Of a stretch of 64,000 nucleotides of DNA, positions 59,200-64,000 are shown piece after piece. The notes beneath the pieces are model-generated. The model worked only from the letters and a program-made list of their open reading frames with translations. It ran no database searches and was not told the DNA's origin. The translations under genes were made by a program, and so were the position numbers. Every line of letters begins with the position of its first letter. Positions within the stretch are counted from its first letter, which is position 1. Source of the stretch: Actinacidiphila oryziradicis (GTDB lineage: Bacteria > Actinomycetota > Actinomycetes > Streptomycetales > Streptomycetaceae); assembly GCF_005047355.1 (NCBI RefSeq), contig NZ_SUMC01000020.1, positions 62,001 to 126,000 of the forward strand, written 5' to 3'.

Positions 59200-60123
59200 T
59201 CACTGGCCCACTGCCAGTGGCAGCACACTCGCCCCTGCCGCGTCGAGAGGCAGACGGTTGGCCGCCCACCCCTCCCCCGCCAGCCGGGAGACCTTGTCAG
59301 CGGCGCCTTCCTCGGTGAGCGCCAACACCGTGGGGCCCGCCCCCGAGATGACGGCAGGTACGCCTTCGGAGCGCAGCCGGTTCACCAGCGCCACGCTCTC
59401 GGGCATCGCGGGAGCTCGGTAGTCCTGGTGCAGCCGGTCCTCGGTGGCCGGCAGCAGCAATTCGGGGCGGCGGGTGAGCGCCTCCACCAGCAGTGCGGCC
59501 CGCCCCGCGTTGGCGGCGGCGTCCACATGCGGGACGGTGCGCGGCAGCAGACCGCGGGCGGTCTCCGTGAGCACCGGCTTGGACGGTACGAAAACTACCG
59601 GTACGACTGAATCGGACGGGTCCATTCGGATGGCGTGGGCGACCCCGCCGTCCGTCCAGGCCAGGGTGAAACCGCCGAGCAGGCAGGCGGCCACATTATC
59701 GGGGTGGCCCTCGATCTCGTTGGCCAGTTCCAGGAGCGCGGGGTCGTCCAGCCGCTCCGGGCCGCCTATGGTCACCGCGCGGGCGGCCATGATGCCCGCG
59801 CAGATGGCGGCTGACGAGGACCCCAGGCCACGGCCGTGCGGAATGCGGTTGGCACAGACCACCTCCAGGCCGCGGGGCTGTCCGCCGAGCAGGTCGAAAG
59901 CGGTGCGCAGGGACCGTACAAGCAGGTGTTTCTCGTCCCGGGGAAGGGTGGCGGCACCCTCACCCGCGATGTCGATGTGCAGGCCGGCATCGGCCACCCG
60001 GACCACGACATCGTCGTAGAGGCCCAGTGCCAGGCCGAAGGCGTCGAAGCCGGGACCGAGGTTCGCGCTGGTCGCGGGGACGCGCACTCGGACGGCGGCG
60101 GCGCGGAAAGCAGGTCCGGCCAT
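59200..60123 (-). CDS. thrB: Homoserine kinase
   Basis: A 307-residue GHMP kinase phosphorylating homoserine in threonine synthesis. Motifs: VRVPATSANLGPGFDAFGLA, the ATP-binding IPHGRGLGSSSAAICAG and the C-terminal VPAVISGAGPTVLAL. AAGGAG lies about 11 nt upstream of the ATG. It is separated from thrC by 296 nt with a strong hairpin, so it may have its own promoter; rho follows. Confidence 0.95.
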   Translation of the reverse strand: MAGPAFRAAAVRVRVPATSANLGPGFDAFGLALGLYDDVVVRVADAGLHIDIAGEGAATLPRDEKHLLVRSLRTAFDLLGGQPRGLEVVCANRIPHGRGLGSSSAAICAGIMAARAVTIGGPERLDDPALLELANEIEGHPDNVAACLLGGFTLAWTDGGVAHAIRMDPSDSVVPVVFVPSKPVLTETARGLLPRTVPHVDAAANAGRAALLVEALTRRPELLLPATEDRLHQDYRAPAMPESVALVNRLRSEGVPAVISGAGPTVLALTEEGAADKVSRLAGEGWAANRLPLDAAGASVLPLAVGQ

Positions 60124-60388
60124 CGTTCGATGACTCTCCTTGTACATCAAGTCTGGTGCTGCCCCGGACGCCCGCACGTCGTTGCCGAGCGGAGGGACTG
60201 GGGGGCGGGGCAATGCCAGCGGCATGAGCCGGATCGGCGCGCAATCGGCGCCGGTGAAAGCCAGCCTATCGAAGGAAGGTTCTGTTGCGACATAGGGCGC
60301 ACACACCGCGCGTGATGCGTGTCGCCTGGGGAGCGTGCGCCCCTGTGTTCCGGAGTCGCCCGGACCCGGGCTTCCCGCGGCGGGCGGA

Positions 60389-60414
60389 GGGGCACCCCGG
60401 TACCGGGGTGCCCC
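60389..60414 (-). terminator. Perfect 26-bp palindrome after thrC
   Basis: GGGGCACCCCGGT followed by ACCGGGGTGCCCC is a perfect palindrome ending 6 nt from the thrC stop. As RNA it forms a very stable hairpin. It probably terminates or attenuates transcription between thrC and thrB. Confidence 0.7.
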
Positions 60415-60419
60415 TTACG

Positions 60420-61505
60420 TTACGCCAGCCCGAGGCGTTCCGCCGCCGCGTGCGCGTCCACCGGGACGATGACGGGCTGCGGCGCGCCGTCCACCGCCCA
60501 GCCGGGGTCCTTGAGACCGTTGCCGGTCACCGTGCAGACGATCCGCTGGCCGGGGTCGACCTTGCCCTCCTCGGCGGCCTTGAGCAGCCCGGCCACGCTG
60601 GCGGCGGACGCGGGCTCCACGAAGACGCCTTCCTGGGCGGCCAACAGCCGGTAGGCGACCAGGATCTGACGATCGGTCACGGCTTCGATGAGGCCGCCCG
60701 ACTCGTCCCGCGCCTCCTCGGCGAACTGCCACGACGCCGGGTTGCCGATCCGGATGGCGGTGGCGATGGTCTGGGGATTGCGGACCGGCGCGCCATTGAC
60801 AATGGGGGCGGAACCGGCCGCCTGGAAGCCCCACATACGGGGGTTGCGGCTGGAGATGCCGTCCGCGGCGTACTCGCGGTAGCCCTTCCAGTAGGCGGTG
60901 ATGTTGCCCGCGTTCCCGACCGGCAGTACGTGAATGTCGGGCGCGTCGCCGAGAGCGTCGACGATTTCGAACGCGGCGGTCTTCTGCCCCTCGATACGTA
61001 CCGGGTTGACGGAATTGACCAGTGCCACCGGGTACTTGTCGCTCAGAGCGCGCGCCAGTTCCAGGCAGTCGTCGAAGTTGCCGTCCACCTGGAGGATCTT
61101 CGCGCCATGGATCAGGGCCTGGCTCATCTTGCCCAGCGCGATCTTGCCCTGCGGCACCAGCACGGCGCAGACCATCCGGGCCCGTACGGCATAGGCGGCG
61201 GCGGAGGCCGAAGTGTTGCCGGTGGAGGCACAGATGACGGCCTGCGCGCCCTCCTCCTTGGCCCTGGAGATCGCCATGGTCATGCCACGGTCCTTGAAGG
61301 ATCCCGTGGGGTTGGCGCCCTCGACCTTGAGAAATACATCACAGCCGGTGCGCTCCGAGAGCACCTGGGCCGGGACCAGCGGGGTGCCACCCTCCAACAG
61401 CGTGACCACGGGCGTCGCCGCGGTGACCGGCAGACGGTCCCGGTACTCCTCGATGAGGCCACGCCACTGGTGGGTGGCGGGCATTCGATCAGTGATCGCG
61501 TTCAT
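60420..61505 (-). CDS. thrC: Threonine synthase
   Basis: A 361-residue PLP enzyme converting O-phosphohomoserine to threonine. The PLP Lys is in NPTGSFKDRGMTMAISRA, the phosphate-binding loop in HVLPVGNAGNITAYWKGYRE, and the serine/threonine-dehydratase-like fold continues to the end. The length is typical of the actinobacterial short form. It starts 6 nt after the hom stop. Confidence 0.96.
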   Translation of the reverse strand: MNAITDRMPATHQWRGLIEEYRDRLPVTAATPVVTLLEGGTPLVPAQVLSERTGCDVFLKVEGANPTGSFKDRGMTMAISRAKEEGAQAVICASTGNTSASAAAYAVRARMVCAVLVPQGKIALGKMSQALIHGAKILQVDGNFDDCLELARALSDKYPVALVNSVNPVRIEGQKTAAFEIVDALGDAPDIHVLPVGNAGNITAYWKGYREYAADGISSRNPRMWGFQAAGSAPIVNGAPVRNPQTIATAIRIGNPASWQFAEEARDESGGLIEAVTDRQILVAYRLLAAQEGVFVEPASAASVAGLLKAAEEGKVDPGQRIVCTVTGNGLKDPGWAVDGAPQPVIVPVDAHAAAERLGLA

Positions 61506-61511
61506 TCTGGG

Positions 61512-62804
61512 TTACTCCCCTTCCACACGCATGATGCTGGCGACGCCGCGTACGGTGTCGAGTTTCCGCAGAGCCTCGACAGTGGCCGCGAGAGCGGCGT
61601 CGGGCGCGCGATGGGTGACGACGACGAGGGCCGCGTCCCCGTCCTTGCCCTTCTGGCGGACGGTGTCGATGGACACCTGATGCTCGGCGAACACGGTGGC
61701 CACCTGGGCCAGGACGCCGGGTTTGTCCTCAACGTCCAGGCTGATGTGGTAGCGAGTCACCACGTCGCCCATCGGGCTCACCGGCAGCTGCGCGTAGGCG
61801 GACTCGCCGGGGCCGGTGGTCTCGGCCAGCTTGTTGCGGCAGGCGGCGACCAGGTCACCGAGGACCGCCGACGCGGTGGGGGCACCGCCCGCCCCCGGAC
61901 CGTAGAACATCAGGCTGCCGGCGGCGGACGACTCCACGAACACCGCGTTGTAGGCCTCGCGGACCGAGGCCAGCGGGTGGCTGAGCGGGATCATCGCGGG
62001 GTGCACGCGGGCCGTGACGGACTTGCCGTCGGCACTGCGCTCGCAGATCGCGAGGAGCTTGACCGTGCAGCCCATCTGCTTGGCGGAGGCGATGTCGGTC
62101 GCGGTGACCTCGGTGATGCCCTCCCGGTGGACGTCATCGAAGCGCACCCGGGTGTGGAAGGCGATCCCGGCCAGGATGGCGGCCTTGGCGGCGGCGTCGA
62201 AGCCCTCGACATCGGCGGTGGGGTCGGCTTCCGCGTACCCCAGGGCAGTGGCCTCGTCGAGCGCCTCGGAGTAGCCGGCGCCGGTGGAGTCCATCTTGTC
62301 GAGGATGAAGTTGGTCGTGCCGTTGACGATGCCGAGCACCCGGTTGACCTTGTCGCCCGCCAGGGACTCGCGCAGCGGGCGGATCAGCGGGATCGCGCCG
62401 GCCACCGCGGCCTCGTAATAGAGGTCCACATGGTGCTCGACGGCGGCGGCGTGCAGCACGGTACCCTCGGCGGCGAGCAGCGCCTTGTTCGCGGACACCA
62501 CGCTGGCGCCGTGCTCGAAGGCGGAGGTGATCAGCGAGCGGGCAGGCTCGATGCCGCCGATGACCTCGATGACGACGTCGATGTCACCCCGCTTGACCAG
62601 GGCGGTCGCGTCAGTGGTGAGCAGCTCCGCGGGCACCCCGGCACGCACTCGGTTGGGGCGGCGCACCGCGACACCGGCGAGCTCGATCGGCGCCCCGATG
62701 CGGGCCGCGAGGTCGTCAGCGTGCGTCGTGATGATGCGCGCCACCTCTGTGCCGACCACACCACAGCCCAGTAGCGCCACCTTCAGCGGACGCGTACGCA
62801 TCAT
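61512..62804 (-). CDS. hom: Homoserine dehydrogenase
   Basis: A 430-residue NAD(P)H-dependent enzyme reducing aspartate semialdehyde to homoserine, the branch point to threonine and methionine. The N-terminal cofactor domain has VALLGCGVVGTEVARI; the catalytic region has NGTTNFILDKMDSTGAGYSE and EADPTADVEGFDAAAKAAIL. A C-terminal ACT domain (HISLDVEDKPGVLAQVATVF) provides threonine feedback. Two adjacent ATGs (62804, 62801) are possible starts. It is followed by thrC, and preceded by lysA, so aspartate-family genes are grouped. Confidence 0.96.
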   Translation of the reverse strand: MMRTRPLKVALLGCGVVGTEVARIITTHADDLAARIGAPIELAGVAVRRPNRVRAGVPAELLTTDATALVKRGDIDVVIEVIGGIEPARSLITSAFEHGASVVSANKALLAAEGTVLHAAAVEHHVDLYYEAAVAGAIPLIRPLRESLAGDKVNRVLGIVNGTTNFILDKMDSTGAGYSEALDEATALGYAEADPTADVEGFDAAAKAAILAGIAFHTRVRFDDVHREGITEVTATDIASAKQMGCTVKLLAICERSADGKSVTARVHPAMIPLSHPLASVREAYNAVFVESSAAGSLMFYGPGAGGAPTASAVLGDLVAACRNKLAETTGPGESAYAQLPVSPMGDVVTRYHISLDVEDKPGVLAQVATVFAEHQVSIDTVRQKGKDGDAALVVVTHRAPDAALAATVEALRKLDTVRGVASIMRVEGE

Positions 62805-62938
62805 CCGACCTCTTTCGATTACCTTCGCGGTTACCTTCGAACACCACTGATGAATGGACCCAGTCTCACGCACCGGACCCAAGTTTCCATGCCCCGTCCG
62901 GATCGCGAGACCAGACCGTTTATTTTGGAGATTTCACG

Positions 62939-64000
62939 TCATCCGACGTCGAGTCGCAGGAGATCGTCCTCCGTCTCCCGCCGGACGATCACTTTTGCTT
63001 CGCCGTCCCTGACCGCTACCACGGGCGGCCGCAGCGCGTGGTTGTAGTTGCTCGCCATCGAGCGGCAGTACGCGCCGGTCGCAGGTACCGCCAGCAGATC
63101 GCCGGGCGCCAGGTCGGCGGGGAGGAAGGCGTCCTTGACCACGATGTCACCCGACTCGCAGTGCTTGCCGACCACCCGCGCCAGCATCGGCTCGGCGTCC
63201 GAGGTACGGGAGACCAGCGCGACGCTGTACTCGGCGTCGTAGAGCGCGGTACGGATGTTGTCAGACATGCCGCCGTCCACGCTGACGTAGGTACGGAGGC
63301 CGTCCAGCCGCTTGATCGTCCCGGCCTCGTAGAGCGTGAACGCGGTCGGACCGACGATCGCCCGGCCCGGCTCGACCGACAGCCGCGGCTCGGTCAGCCG
63401 GGCGGCGGCGCACTCGCGGGAGACGATCTCGCGGAGCGACTTGGCGATCTCCCGTGGCTCGCGCGGGTCGTCGTCGGCGGTGTACGCGATGCCGAGGCCA
63501 CCGCCGAGGTCGATCTCGGGGAGCTCGATGCCGTGCTCGTCGCGGATCTCCTTCAGCAGGTCGACAACGCGGTGGGCAGCCACCTCGAAGCCGGAGGTGT
63601 CGAAGATCTGGGAGCCGATGTGCGAGTGGATGCCGATCAGCTCCAGGCTGTCGAGCTTCAGCACCCTGCGCACCGCCTCGGCCGCGACGCCGCCACTCAG
63701 CGCGAGGCCGAACTTCTGGTCCTCATGGGCGGTGGCGATGAACTCATGGGTGTGCGCCTCGACGCCCACCGTGACCCGGATCTGGACCGGCTGGCGGCGG
63801 CCGAGCTTCCGCGCGATGTGCGCGACCCGGACGATCTCCTCGAAGGAGTCCAGGACGATCCGCCCGACGCCTTCACCCACCGCCCTTTCGATCTCCTCGG
63901 TGGACTTGTTGTTGCCGTGCAACGCGATCCGGTCGGCGGGCATCCCGCCGGACAGCGCCACCGCCAGCTCCCCGGCGGAGCAGACGTCGAGATTCATCCC
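62939..64000 (-). CDS. lysA: Diaminopimelate decarboxylase, 5' end cut by window edge
   Basis: The visible 353 residues are the C-terminal three quarters of this PLP enzyme that makes lysine from meso-diaminopimelate. Seen: LDVCSAGELAVALSGGMPAD, RIALHGNNKS, SHIGSQIFDTSGFEVAAHRV, the PLP phosphate-binding GGGLGIAY, SVEPGRAIVGPTAFTLYEAG and the C-terminal GAYCRSMASNYNHALRPPV that completes the active site of the dimer. The PLP-binding Lys lies upstream, outside the window. It is 134 nt from hom on the same strand. Confidence 0.95.
   Translation of the reverse strand, partial: GMNLDVCSAGELAVALSGGMPADRIALHGNNKSTEEIERAVGEGVGRIVLDSFEEIVRVAHIARKLGRRQPVQIRVTVGVEAHTHEFIATAHEDQKFGLALSGGVAAEAVRRVLKLDSLELIGIHSHIGSQIFDTSGFEVAAHRVVDLLKEIRDEHGIELPEIDLGGGLGIAYTADDDPREPREIAKSLREIVSRECAAARLTEPRLSVEPGRAIVGPTAFTLYEAGTIKRLDGLRTYVSVDGGMSDNIRTALYDAEYSVALVSRTSDAEPMLARVVGKHCESGDIVVKDAFLPADLAPGDLLAVPATGAYCRSMASNYNHALRPPVVAVRDGEAKVIVRRETEDDLLRLDVG

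Overview
The window is a piece of a Streptomyces chromosome. GC content is very high, third codon positions are almost all G or C, and the gene order matches the conserved Streptomyces core that runs in S. coelicolor numbering roughly from SCO5421 (left) down to SCO5353 (right). Diagnostic neighbours are icmA, the polar-growth cytoskeleton pair scy-filP, nucS, the complete atp operon, rho and the threonine/lysine genes. This placement rests on recognised protein families and order, not on a database search.

Left part (1-17.5 kb). A DUF6230 / DUF6114 / Ser-Ala-tailed envelope module is followed by a thioredoxin-TPR protein, a TetR regulator with a palindromic operator, and a composite of nested inverted repeats. 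Then come isobutyryl-CoA mutase large subunit (icmA), a DUF3817 membrane protein and a MarR regulator, and a secreted M4 metalloprotease. Next is a deletion scar joining remnants of an MFS transporter and an ArsR-type regulator. A second MarR regulator, three consecutive AIM24-family genes with a DUF2127 membrane gene, a DUF3817/thiamine-binding pair and a VapBC-like module follow. A MeaB GTPase - thiolase - methylmalonyl-CoA epimerase group closes the region and, with icmA, points to branched and odd-chain acyl-CoA metabolism.

Middle part (18-40 kb). scy and filP encode long coiled-coil proteins of the hyphal-tip polarity machinery, followed by two tandem ABC transporter pairs in the same direction. 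Then come a small zinc-finger-like protein, an LLM-class oxidoreductase, an SCO5389-family gene divergent from nucS (mismatch-specific endonuclease), a membrane-anchored P-loop protein with a Thr/Pro-rich tail, a STAS protein, 3-hydroxybutyryl-CoA dehydrogenase, PduO-type cobalamin adenosyltransferase and an NDH-2-like flavoprotein. The stretch 36.4-39.5 kb looks accessory: two Uma2-family genes flank an XRE/DUF5753-DUF397 regulator pair and a small Cys-rich protein, ending in a LuxR-type HTH remnant and a dispersed repeat.

Right part (39.7-64 kb). Everything is on the minus strand and is housekeeping: DUF2550, the ATP synthase operon atpIBEFHAGDC with a good match to a Rex operator upstream of atpI, a WecA/TagO-like glycosyltransferase, glyA, a low-molecular-weight phosphatase, a Sua5/YrdC tRNA-modification enzyme, prmC-prfA-rpmE, an LCP-family cell-wall protein, rho with a long low-complexity insertion, thrB, thrC, hom, and the 3' part of lysA cut by the right edge.

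No rRNA, tRNA, CRISPR array, prophage or complete insertion sequence was recognised. The most unusual items are the nested inverted-repeat element at about 4.1-4.7 kb that appears to supply the end of the TetR gene, the double-truncation scar at 9.66 kb, the P-loop protein with Arg in place of the Walker A Lys, and the Uma2/XRE island.
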